A stretch of 11,181 nucleotides of DNA from CAYVTZ01 sp964454685 (GTDB lineage: Bacteria; Bacillota; Clostridia; Christensenellales; Christensenellaceae): NCBI GenBank assembly GCA_964454685.1, contig CAYVTZ010000069.1, positions 1 to 11,181 on the forward strand. Direction: 5' to 3'. Position numbers and translations under genes: made by a program. This document shows, piece by piece, positions 1 to 6,591 of this stretch; position 1 is the stretch's first letter; every line of letters begins with the position of its first letter. Below the pieces are notes generated by a model that saw nothing but the letters and a program-made list of their open reading frames with translations, had not been told where the DNA came from and searched no databases.

Positions 1-2
1 TT

Positions 3-89
3 CTTTCTAGTATACAGAATGATTTTGTGTCCATCAAATCGGGAATAGGCGCAAACTTGTTTGATCAGAATAAGGGCAGAACGTCATAG
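3..89 (+). CDS. 3' end of an unidentified upstream gene (partial)
   Basis: The third forward frame is open from the window edge to a TAG at 87-89, giving about 28 residues that end NLFDQNKGRTS. It stops 30 bp before the next start codon, a spacing that fits the tail of a preceding gene in the same direction. No domain can be recognised in so short a piece and no start is visible. The first forward frame is also open, to a stop at 46-48, so the assignment is tentative. Confidence 0.3.
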   Translation, partial: LSSIQNDFVSIKSGIGANLFDQNKGRTS

Positions 90-119
90 TTTGATATGAG
101 TTTGGGGAGGTAATGTGTT

Positions 120-428
120 ATGAAAAAAGTTATGCTGATGATTGCGCTTGTGTGCGTTTTGACTTTATGCAGTGTAATTGCGTATGCAACTGAGAACGAT
201 GGATCATATTTGATGTTTCGCAGTGAACCGGAAGCATACCTTGAAATGGAGGGCGGTGCGTATTTTCCGCCGGAGCATACGAGCGACATGGAAATCATAC
301 GCTTGCCTTCGGAAAACATGGTATATCATAGATTAGATGATGAACGTGGTTACTATGAGGGAACTTACGTGAATCCAGAAACGGGAGAATTGGTTACATA
401 TACCGAAACAGAGGGTATTTGGGAGTGA
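120..428 (+). CDS. Small secreted protein with N-terminal signal peptide, function unknown
   Basis: This 102-residue protein begins with a classic Sec signal peptide: a Lys-Lys start, a hydrophobic core over residues 4-20, and a likely signal peptidase I site after AYA (about residue 23). The mature part is about 79 residues, acidic and rich in Glu, Tyr and Thr, with no cysteine and no further membrane segment, so it should be exported or loosely bound to the wall. The ATG at 120 is chosen because GGGGAGGT lies 8-10 nt upstream. A perfect 8-bp hairpin follows the stop at 446-475. The family is not recognised and no function is offered. Confidence 0.7.
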   Translation: MKKVMLMIALVCVLTLCSVIAYATENDGSYLMFRSEPEAYLEMEGGAYFPPEHTSDMEIIRLPSENMVYHRLDDERGYYEGTYVNPETGELVTYTETEGIWE

Positions 429-445
429 GGTGGCAACATGATTGG

Positions 446-475
446 CACAGAATAGGAAACATATAAAATTCTGTG
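446..475. repeat. Perfect 8-bp inverted repeat after the small secreted gene
   Basis: CACAGAAT at 446-453 is exactly complementary to ATTCTGTG at 468-475, with a 14-nt loop. It starts 17 bp after the stop at 428. No T-run follows, so it may be an mRNA 3' structure rather than an intrinsic terminator. Confidence 0.45.
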
Positions 476-496
476 TTAGGTCATAAAAAAGAACAT

Positions 497-553
497 ATTA
501 CCCCGCACGCAAGTAGTAGGTAAGAATTTTATAGGATTTGAGTGCGGGGTAAT
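497..553 (-). terminator. Long stem-loop, possible minus-strand terminator or small palindromic element
   Basis: ATTACCCCGCAC (497-508) is a perfect 12-bp inverted match to GTGCGGGGTAAT (542-553). After one mismatch the stem continues with CAA/TTG, leaving a loop of about 24 nt. On the plus strand only A-rich sequence follows. On the minus strand a CTTTTTT run follows a few bases after the stem, which is the form of an intrinsic terminator. No minus-strand gene ends here, so a palindromic insertion element is an equal possibility. Confidence 0.4.
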
Positions 554-606
554 AAAAAATGGAAAAGTAGTAAGAGGGAGGGTCTATTGATGAAAACGGT
601 TTGTGT

Positions 607-807
607 TTTTATTTAGGTGTTGTTCTCTCCAATGTATCTGCTTGATGCAGTTGGATTTTATCCAATGATAAAGTATTGGCGGAGAAGGGGTTGAATGCGA
701 TGGATGCGCTGGACGCAGGCAGGGAATTTGAGATTTTATTAAAGTGGGATGGCGGCGAGGAGCGACATCAATTTACGGTGGATGTGATGGATGAATTGCA
801 GGGATGA
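607..807 (+). pseudogene. 5'-truncated remnant of the tandem lipoprotein family
   Basis: Reading from 646 to the TGA at 805-807 gives about 53 residues that match the C-terminal end of the intact lipoproteins ending at 4551 and 3426. Shared features are SWILSNDK, a GLNA.DA stretch, LLKWDGGEERH and a FTVDV.DELQG tail. An in-frame TGA at 643-645 and the lack of any signal peptide or start upstream show it cannot be a working gene. Matching upstream of 646 is weak and may stop near 607. It directly precedes a broken copy of the membrane-protein partner, just as the intact lipoprotein at 2821 precedes the intact partner at 3446. It is therefore one half of a decayed module. Confidence 0.75.
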
Positions 808-826
808 GCAGATGAGGAGGGTGGAT

Positions 827-1006
827 ATGAAAAGAATTTTAAGTACGGTTGCAGTGGCTGGGATGCCGTTGGCGTTTGTGGTTGCTTTTGGGTTGGCGTA
901 TCTTGATTGTGTACAGCGGGGTGATGGCGAAAAAGGAGCGAACGACGGGGAGCGTGACGGTGGGGTGAAGCTTTGTTTAGGGAAATCGGAAAATGAAAGA
1001 GTGTGA
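827..1006 (+). pseudogene. Internally deleted, frameshifted copy of the four-helix membrane protein
   Basis: A strong AGGAGG at 814-819 and the ATG at 827 match the start of the intact gene at 3446. The first ~25 residues (MKRILSTVAVAGMPLAFVVA onward) follow the intact protein closely. At about 899 the sequence jumps to the intact gene's last codons, and the rest of the homology (to the TGA near 966-968) is in another frame, where it reads LIVYSGVMAKKERTTG. Compared with the intact copy, 275 bp are missing, which is not a multiple of three. The original frame therefore runs on to a stop at 1004-1006 and encodes an unrelated tail. Only the first membrane helix survives, so a functional product is unlikely. 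Confidence 0.8.
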
Positions 1007-1031
1007 TTGAAAACAATGAGAGGAGCAGAAA

Positions 1032-1946
1032 ATGACAAATCAACTTGACCGATTCAATAAAAGAACGGTGAGGATGGGGCAAAAGGTGGTTGCGATAGTG
1101 TTTATTGCCTATTGCGCCGTACTGGTGACGGCATTACTGCTGTCAGACACGCTGCGCAACCAGAGCGCGGCTATGCAAGGACATGTGGTACCGTTGTTAC
1201 CGATTGTGTTGACGTTTCAATATCGAATTGAATATGCGATGATTCATGGATTATTAAATGTTTTATTGTTTGTGCCGATGGGGGCGCTGATTCCACAGTT
1301 TCGGTTGTTTGGCGGTTCTTTTTGGAAGGCGCTGATCTTGTTTGTGGTTGCGGGACTGGCGGCGGAGTGTTTGCGCATGCTGCCGTTTGCCGGGCGTATT
1401 TTTGACATTAACGATGTGATTTACAATGTTTTTGGTGGCATCGTTGGTTGGCTGGGCAACCGCATGGTTTGTTTTCTGTTGGAGCGCAAGAAGCGGGGTA
1501 AGCTGATTGGGTGTGCGGTTGCGCTGGGCGTGTGCCTTACACTCATGATTGTGCCGTTTTGCACGCCAAATAAGTATCAGGTTCCTATGGTTGATTCGTT
1601 ATATTTTTTGCCGCTGACACTTTTGAGTGACGGCATGGCAATCCATGAAGATGCAGCGAACGCAGAAATTGAGGACTGGGGGGTAGAAACGACGGGCTTT
1701 GAGCAGCTAGAGCCGACGATTACGCCACAGGACGCTTTAGAAAGGGCAACGTATGGGGTTGCCATCAATCTTTACACGGAAGGGATTGCACATCCTGAAC
1801 GGATTGAAATTACGGAAGCGACATTGGTATTTGTGCCGAGCGCGGCGAAACGCGTGCTGATTCCGGCATGGAAATGCACGGGGAAAGCGATTGGCGAGGG
1901 AATCGAAAGAAAAGCGATGATGGTGCTTCCGGCGGTTTGGTTTTAG
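1032..1946 (+). CDS. VanZ-family membrane protein with an added C-terminal domain
   Basis: The protein has 304 residues. The N-terminal half is a VanZ-like domain: a membrane helix at about residues 18-38, then NVLLFVPMGALIP (76-88), a helix at about 97-111, and the family hallmark E112 ... GR..DINDV..N..GG..G (121-139), with a further helix at about 156-176. VanZ itself gives low-level teicoplanin resistance, but most relatives have no assigned role, so no resistance is claimed. After the last helix lies a soluble stretch of about 125 residues. Within it, TPQDALERA (231-239) and ATLVFVP...LIPAWKCTGK (263-285) resemble PepSY/YycI-like extracytoplasmic domains; this is an impression only. The ATG at 1032 has AGGAG seven bases upstream. 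The C-terminus ends abruptly after PAVWF and may be truncated. Confidence 0.75.
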   Translation: MTNQLDRFNKRTVRMGQKVVAIVFIAYCAVLVTALLLSDTLRNQSAAMQGHVVPLLPIVLTFQYRIEYAMIHGLLNVLLFVPMGALIPQFRLFGGSFWKALILFVVAGLAAECLRMLPFAGRIFDINDVIYNVFGGIVGWLGNRMVCFLLERKKRGKLIGCAVALGVCLTLMIVPFCTPNKYQVPMVDSLYFLPLTLLSDGMAIHEDAANAEIEDWGVETTGFEQLEPTITPQDALERATYGVAINLYTEGIAHPERIEITEATLVFVPSAAKRVLIPAWKCTGKAIGEGIERKAMMVLPAVWF

Positions 1947-2000
1947 AGGAAGGGGTGAGGCTGGGAATATTTGGTAAGAGAGGAAAGTAAAAGAAGTTAG

Positions 2001-2540
2001 GACAAAAGATTAGGAGGTACGGCATTTGCGGCAGAGGATTTGAGCGGGAACAATGAAGTGGTTTTCATGGAAGAAAATGTTCAAATCACGCCAATGTTTG
2101 ACGAGACAGATGAACCGCTGATTCCGGAGGGAGCGAAAGTTCACGTTTTGCAGGAATCACGAGCAAGAGGGAATAATGTTCCGACGGGCACGATTGCGAT
2201 GCCATACTACGGGGGAGCAGACATTCAAGAGTATGTGTATACGAATTATTGCGTGAAGCCAAAATATGGAAAAATGAGGCTGGGAATTGTAGGCGCAGTG
2301 AACAGCGGTACGCCCGGCACTTGCGCAGTAAGAATGGAACTATACAACAAAGATACGGGTGGAATGGTTACGACGCGAACCACGGAAACAAGTGGAACGT
2401 GGGCAAAACGCTATTATTCAATCACAGGATTGAGCAGCACATCAAACTATTATGTTAGATTTTCGCTGGTGAATAAAACACAACTGGGGTTATCAAAGGT
2501 GCGGGTGACATTCATATATGGACTACAAGACCTTATGTAA
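2001..2540 (+). pseudogene. Secreted beta-rich protein of unknown family, start apparently lost
   Basis: The frame is open from just after a TAG at 1998-2000 to the TAA at 2538-2540. The first codons read DKRLGGTAFAAED, and TAFAA-ED looks like the end of a signal peptide with its cleavage site, but the expected Met, basic residues and hydrophobic core are absent. The first usable start is a TTG at 2040, inside the presumed mature protein, and AGGAGG at 2012-2017 is too far upstream to serve it. The mature part of about 165 residues is rich in Thr, Ser, Tyr, Gly and Val in alternating patterns typical of a beta-sandwich. The family is not recognised. Either the gene has lost its 5' end or it starts at TTG 2040 as a cytoplasmic protein. 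The downstream terminator is intact. Confidence 0.5.
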
Positions 2541-2562
2541 CACAATGGAAATTTATACGATG

Positions 2563-2587
2563 AAAAAGGGCGATTTGCCCTTTTTCG
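2563..2587 (+). terminator. Intrinsic terminator after the 2540 gene
   Basis: AAAAAGGGC (2563-2571) pairs perfectly with GCCCTTTTT (2577-2585) around a 5-nt loop, 22 bp after the stop at 2540. The A-run/T-run form means it can work in both directions. The rest of the gap to 2820 is AT-rich; no promoter is clear there, only a weak inverted repeat (AACAAT/ATTGTT near 2744) and a short CA tract near 2785. Confidence 0.85.
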
Positions 2588-2820
2588 CGTTGCACGACTA
2601 GAAAAAACTATGTGAAGCGATTGAGGATTTGTCGATAGAACGGCAATTTTAACGGGTTTGGATTAGAGCGAATAAAATGGAAAAAATATGTATTGAAAAT
2701 GGTGTGGCTTGCGGTTAATATGAAGGTAAGAAGATAATTGGTTTAACAATTCGGGCTTGGGATTGTTGGAGAAGTGTTGTGCACACACACATATGCTAGA
2801 AAAGGGCAGGGGTATTTTTT

Positions 2821-3426
2821 GTGCAGTTATTTCAGAAAAATGTGAAGCGTTTTGGATGCAGAATCTTTCTGGCGGGCATGGCGCTTGCGCTACTGGTGTG
2901 CGGGGCGGGGTGTTTGCGCGGAGGGGAATTTGACGAAACAGAAGCAATGATGGAACGCAGTACAAGCGGGAGACCACTTTCAGAGGGAACAACATATCGT
3001 GATATCAGCGAAAACTTTGATATTACGGTGTTTCCTGCACGGTTATATGTTGAGAATGGAAAAAAATATATCGAATATCAAGTTGACGTGATCAATGACA
3101 GTAAAAACAGTATCAAAGATTTTGAAATGGCAATTGTGCTAAGTCCTGACTTTGATACATACCTGAAAGAAGAGAACTCTTATATGCTCGGCACAAAATT
3201 AGACCTTGCGCCGCTGAGTGGTAATGAGCGTACGGAAGAGTGGGGCAAGAGCACAGAATCAAATTATATTTTTGAACTAAAAAGTGATGCACAACTTAAG
3301 AAGTTGGGCTTGGAATACGCCGATGTGCTTGTTTTAGGTAAAGGCTTTGAACTGTGGATGCAATGGGATGGCGGCGAGGAGCGGCATCGGTTTACCGTGG
3401 ACGTAATGGATGAATTGCAAGGATAA
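2821..3426 (+). CDS. Tandem-family lipoprotein, copy 1, function unknown
   Basis: The 201-residue protein has a basic N-terminus, a hydrophobic segment at about residues 15-30 and a candidate lipidated Cys31 in VCGAGC. The lipobox is imperfect because the -3 position is Gly rather than Leu. The mature part has alternating hydrophobic patterns (FDITVFPARLYV, IEYQVDVIN) suggesting an Ig-like beta-sandwich on the outer face of the membrane. The C-terminus WDGGEERHRFTVDV..ELQG is shared with the copy ending at 4551 and the remnant ending at 807. The GTG at 2821 is chosen because GCAGGGG lies just upstream; a GTG at 2842 would align with the other copy's start but has no ribosome site. The membrane-protein gene follows with its ribosome site 8 bp past the stop, so the two are probably translated as a pair. 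Confidence 0.7.
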   Translation: MQLFQKNVKRFGCRIFLAGMALALLVCGAGCLRGGEFDETEAMMERSTSGRPLSEGTTYRDISENFDITVFPARLYVENGKKYIEYQVDVINDSKNSIKDFEMAIVLSPDFDTYLKEENSYMLGTKLDLAPLSGNERTEEWGKSTESNYIFELKSDAQLKKLGLEYADVLVLGKGFELWMQWDGGEERHRFTVDVMDELQG

Positions 3427-3445
3427 GAAGATGAGGAGGGTGGAT

Positions 3446-3850
3446 ATGAAAAAGATTTTAAGCATGGTTGCAGTGGCGGGGATTCCGCTGGCGTTTGTGG
3501 TCGCTTTTGGACTGGCGTATTTTGCGGCGCAAAATGCGAACAGTCTTGCGTTTCCGCCGCCCATGTTTGTGGTGCGGATTGTTTTTTACGGGTTGTTTGC
3601 GTTGGTTGCATTTTGGGAGTTTCGCGTGTTGGCGGATGTTATGGAACGCAGAGAGATGATGATTGCGCAGGCGATTTCCGTTGTGGCGGGCATTGTGATG
3701 CTCTGCCTATGGATGTGCCATGATCTTGGCGTGATTGGAACAGGGATTTCGTATGGGCAGGAATATTACGGCGCGTTTTTTGCGATGAGCGCGATTTTGA
3801 TTGTATACAGCGGGGTGATAACGAAGAAGGAGCGAACGAGGGGAAGATAA
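3446..3850 (+). CDS. Small four-helix membrane protein, lipoprotein partner
   Basis: The ATG at 3446 is preferred over the in-frame ATG at 3410 because a perfect AGGAGG sits at 3434-3439, six bases upstream, and the 3410 start would overlap the lipoprotein's last codons. The product has 134 residues with four predicted membrane helices at about 7-27, 41-60, 72-91 and 108-125, short loops and a basic C-terminal tail (TKKERTRGR). A decayed copy with the same ribosome site and start lies at 827. In both places the gene sits directly behind a lipoprotein of the same family, so the two products probably act together in the membrane. No known family is recognised and there is no obvious catalytic motif. 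Confidence 0.75.
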   Translation: MKKILSMVAVAGIPLAFVVAFGLAYFAAQNANSLAFPPPMFVVRIVFYGLFALVAFWEFRVLADVMERREMMIAQAISVVAGIVMLCLWMCHDLGVIGTGISYGQEYYGAFFAMSAILIVYSGVITKKERTRGR

Positions 3851-3951
3851 GGAAAATTCACGGATATGCCGTTGGCGCTGTGTGATGTTGGGGTATATGG
3901 CGGGCCGGTGTTTGCACGCGGCAGGGATGAGCGGAAAGGGGGAGCGACAAG

Positions 3952-4551
3952 ATGAAGCGTTTTGGATACAGAATTTTACTGGCGGGGATGGTGCTTGCGC
4001 TACTGGTGTGCGGAGTGGGGTGTGAATTGATTTTCGATTATGATTATGAAAATGGCATCGTTGGGATGCTCTCTGATCGAGATTCGACGCAGGATGCAAA
4101 ATTAGGAGAAGGGAAAGGCTATCCTGACATGAGCGAGCATTTCGATTTTACGGTTTATCCTGCACATATGATTATGGATATGGGAGGCAAGAATATCGAA
4201 TATTCGTTTGATATTGTGAATAAGTCGGATCAAAGTTTTAAAGATTTCTCGTTGACGGTTCTGCCGAATGATGAAATTGGTCGTTATTTGAAACAGGGAG
4301 TATTACCGATGGAAGGCACGCCTTTTATGCTGTCACCACAAGGCGTTGAGCCGACAGAGGATTTTTGGTGTACGGGGGTCAGTATGTCATGCAGTTGGAT
4401 TTTGTCCAATGATAAAATTTTGGAGGAGCAGGGATTGAATGCTGCGGATGCGCCGGAAGCAGGCGGAGCATTTGAACTGCTATTAAAATGGGATGGCGGC
4501 GAGGAGCGACATCGATTTACTGTGGATGTGGTGGATGAATTGCAGGGATGA
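3952..4551 (+). CDS. Tandem-family lipoprotein, copy 2, function unknown
   Basis: This 199-residue paralog of the protein at 2821 starts MKRFGYRILLAGM and has a candidate lipidated Cys24 in VCGVGC, again with a non-ideal -3 residue. The ATG at 3952 follows a purine-rich GGGGGAG. The first ~70 bases and the last ~65 bases are almost identical in DNA to the other intact copy, while the middle (residues about 28-175) has diverged strongly, keeping patterns such as SEHFDFTVYPA and GGKNIEYSFDIVN. Residues near SWILSND match the remnant at 646-807 better than the copy at 2821. No membrane-protein partner follows; a terminator at 4632-4667 closes the unit. It is 101 bp downstream of the gene ending at 3850 and probably co-transcribed. 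Confidence 0.72.
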   Translation: MKRFGYRILLAGMVLALLVCGVGCELIFDYDYENGIVGMLSDRDSTQDAKLGEGKGYPDMSEHFDFTVYPAHMIMDMGGKNIEYSFDIVNKSDQSFKDFSLTVLPNDEIGRYLKQGVLPMEGTPFMLSPQGVEPTEDFWCTGVSMSCSWILSNDKILEEQGLNAADAPEAGGAFELLLKWDGGEERHRFTVDVVDELQG

Positions 4552-4631
4552 GAGGCATAGCGGGAAACGGATTTGCAATGGTAATCGTTGATCGTTCTGA
4601 TGGAAGTATTAAAAAGCAAACAAATCAAGTG

Positions 4632-4667
4632 ACAGCGACTGTGAACATTGTTTCGAGTCGCTGTTTT
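4632..4667 (+). terminator. Intrinsic terminator of the lipoprotein unit
   Basis: ACAGCGACT (4632-4640) pairs perfectly with AGTCGCTGT (4656-4664) around a 15-nt loop, and TTTT (4664-4667) ends the stem. It lies 81 bp beyond the lipoprotein stop at 4551. Confidence 0.75.
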
Positions 4668-4774
4668 GCATGTGTGGCTGGCGAAGGAGCAAGCCTGCAA
4701 CACGCCGCGCTTGCTGTGCGGGAAAATCAGAGTATTATTATTTAACAATTATTTACACATTTGGGCGTAGAAAA

Positions 4775-4783
4775 TGTTATAAT
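4775..4783 (+). promoter_or_regulatory. Extended -10 promoter for the histidine kinase transcript
   Basis: TGTTATAAT carries a perfect TATAAT (4778-4783) with the TGn extension. The nearest -35-like TTTACA (4752-4757) is 20 bp away, too far to be ideal, so the extended -10 probably carries recognition. It lies just downstream of the preceding terminator and would give a leader of about 220 nt before the kinase. Confidence 0.55.
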
Positions 4784-4799
4784 ATTGTCTACCGGATAG

Positions 4800-4940
4800 C
4801 AGAATTTTTAACGGATTCTGTTATTTGAGCAAGCATAGCTTGCTGCGAAGGCATTATATAATGTGTCTGATTTGATGGGATTAACTAAAATCCTTGCACT
4901 TGAACAACTACACGGATCAGCCAAACTGTGAAGCTGTTTT
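4800..4940 (+). promoter_or_regulatory. Hairpin-rich 5' leader of the histidine kinase gene
   Basis: The leader holds several structures in order: CAGAAT/ATTCTG (4800-4805 with 4815-4820), AGCAAGC/GCTTGCT (4828-4834 with 4838-4844, 3-nt loop), a perfect 12-bp palindrome CATTATATAATG (4852-4863), GGATT/AATCC near 4880, and CAGC/GCTG followed by TTTTT near 4918-4940, which is terminator-like. No conserved riboswitch core or T-box signature was seen. A regulatory role is inferred from structure and length alone. Confidence 0.35.
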
Positions 4941-5012
4941 TCATTGTTCAGTACGCATTATAATAAGGTAGAATATTTTTGCATTCTCTTGGGATTGCGC
5001 CGAAGGAAGAAA

Positions 5013-6440
5013 ATGGGACGGACAATTTTTGGAAAAACTATGATTGTGTTCATGGTCATTATCATGGTATCGTTGCTGCTTTCCGGCTTAATGATGAGCC
5101 AGGTGGTACGCGATGCTTATTTGTCCGACAGCGAGACGCAGATGTTTAACCTTGCGGATGACGTGGAGACGCTATACGGCTTTTTTGATCAGGGATACCT
5201 GTCTATGAATCAGGCTGTGATACAGGTGCAGCAGAAGGCGGAAGGCTCTAAAAATGTGATCTGGGTGGTGACGGCAGACGACGGCACGGTTTGGCTGGCG
5301 GTGGATCCCAGCAATCAGACGACGATATCCAAGCAACAGATACAGGATTACTATGGTGGCATGAAGCCGATTTTGCAACGCGGAAAAAGTGTGAAGATGA
5401 TTTCGCAGAGCGGGAATTTTTTCAACACGCCGGTGATTACGGTGGCGCAGCCGGCACTCGACGAGGACGGAAATATTTGCGCTTATATTTTTGTGCACCG
5501 TGAGCTGAGCGAGATGGAGGCTTCGCTGATGGCGATGTATCGTCAGATTCTGCTGACGGCAGGAATCAGCGCGCTGCTGGGCATTATACTGACTTATTTG
5601 TTTACACGCAGTATGCTGCGTCCGCTTTCTGTGGTAACGACGGGCGCAAAACAGCTTGCGCGAGGCAAATTTGACATCTATCTGGAAGTGAAATCCAAGG
5701 ACGAGCTGGGGCAGCTTGCTGACACCTTCAACTCCGTGGCGAAGGACTTGAAGAAGCATGAACAAACACGTGAAAACTTGATCGCAAATGTGTCGCATGA
5801 GCTGCGCAGCCCGCTGACCTCCATTCAGGGATTGTTGCAGGCGGTGCTGGACGGCACCATTGCGCCGGAGGATCGGGATTATTATTTGGATGTGGTGCTG
5901 GGGGAATCCAAGAGGCTGAATCTGCTGATCAGTGATTTGCTGGATCTTGCCAAGCTGGAATCCGGACAATTCCCCATGCAGATAGAGCGCGTGGACATCA
6001 ATGAGCTGATCCGGCGGGCGTTGGTGACCTTTGAAAGCAAGATTGAAGCGAAAAATTTGAGTGTGCACCTTGATCTTTCCGAGGGGCAGGAATTTGTGAT
6101 GTGCGACATTGCGCGGATTTCGCAGGTGATGCAGAATCTGCTGGAGAATGCGATCAAATTTGCGAACGAGGGAGGACTGTTGCGCGTTTACACCTCGACC
6201 ACGCAATCCAGCGTTTTAGTGAATGTCAACAACTCGGGCGAGACCATTGCAAAAGAGGATATCCCGTATGTGTTTGATCGGTTTTTCAAGACGGATAAAT
6301 CGCACTCCAGACAAAAAGAGGGAACCGGAATCGGGCTTTCGCTGGTGAAAAATATTTTGAAAGGACATGGACAGAAAATTTGGGTGCAGTCGGACTCCAT
6401 TCAGGGCACAACCTTTACCTTTACGCTGAAAAAGGGTTAA
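5013..6440 (+). CDS. Membrane sensor histidine kinase (HAMP-HisKA-HATPase)
   Basis: The ATG at 5013 is chosen because AAGGAAG lies just upstream and translation from it begins with a proper membrane anchor; the TTG at 4944 adds an implausible basic stretch. The 475-residue protein has helix 1 (about 9-29), an extracytoplasmic sensor region (30-175), helix 2 (about 179-198), a HAMP linker (199-250), and a HisKA H-box SHELRSPLTS with the phosphorylated His262. The ATPase domain carries the N-box NLLENAIKF (Asn379), a G1 box in the variant form NNSGETI, the F-box VFDRFFK and the G2 box GTGIGLSLVK. All catalytic parts are present. No response regulator is in the window, which is unusual for this class. 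The next gene is an htrA protease, an arrangement suggestive of envelope-stress sensing as with CssS and HtrA in Bacillus; the pairing is inference. Confidence 0.93.
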   Translation: MGRTIFGKTMIVFMVIIMVSLLLSGLMMSQVVRDAYLSDSETQMFNLADDVETLYGFFDQGYLSMNQAVIQVQQKAEGSKNVIWVVTADDGTVWLAVDPSNQTTISKQQIQDYYGGMKPILQRGKSVKMISQSGNFFNTPVITVAQPALDEDGNICAYIFVHRELSEMEASLMAMYRQILLTAGISALLGIILTYLFTRSMLRPLSVVTTGAKQLARGKFDIYLEVKSKDELGQLADTFNSVAKDLKKHEQTRENLIANVSHELRSPLTSIQGLLQAVLDGTIAPEDRDYYLDVVLGESKRLNLLISDLLDLAKLESGQFPMQIERVDINELIRRALVTFESKIEAKNLSVHLDLSEGQEFVMCDIARISQVMQNLLENAIKFANEGGLLRVYTSTTQSSVLVNVNNSGETIAKEDIPYVFDRFFKTDKSHSRQKEGTGIGLSLVKNILKGHGQKIWVQSDSIQGTTFTFTLKKG

Positions 6441-6443
6441 AGT

Positions 6444-6488
6444 TCAGGCTGTCGATAAAGCCTGACAAAGCGCTGAGTTTTTTTGACA
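6444..6488. repeat. Dispersed repeat, short form (copy A)
   Basis: TCAGGCT (6444-6450) pairs with AGCCTGA (6459-6465) in a hairpin starting 3 bp after the kinase stop, followed by CAAAGCGCTGAG and a seven-T run (6478-6484) ending in TGACA. The same ends occur at 8033-8051 and 8191-8220, where 142 bp are present between them. The hairpin and T-run may help end the kinase transcript, although 12 bases separate stem and T-run. Confidence 0.75.
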
Positions 6489-6591
6489 GGCGGAACAGTT
6501 TTTTAAATTTTTGTTCATGTATTTTTCATAACTTTTCAGTAAAATAATAGTAGCAAATTTGTACCAAGAGAAAATTGTAAGGAGGCACGCA

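Noticed and set aside
2600..2640. ATGTGAAGCG near 2610 as a remnant of a lipoprotein start
   Set aside because: Only about 10-12 bases match the family's start region and the frame stops within a few codons.
3851..3951. ATGCCGTTGGCG near 3868 as a further remnant of the membrane-protein gene
   Set aside because: The match to the start of that gene is only about 12 bases, and continuation needs gaps; chance is more likely.
4548..4745. A 65-residue frame directly after the second lipoprotein
   Set aside because: Its only start overlaps the lipoprotein's last codons, it runs through a terminator, and nothing in it is recognisable.
4784..5012. T-box or known riboswitch in the kinase leader
   Set aside because: No T-box sequence (AGGGTGG-type core) or other conserved riboswitch core could be found by eye.
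5172..6206. A 344-residue minus-strand open frame
   Set aside because: It lies wholly inside the histidine kinase gene, has low-complexity His/Gln/Arg-rich sequence typical of a reverse shadow, and shows no domain.
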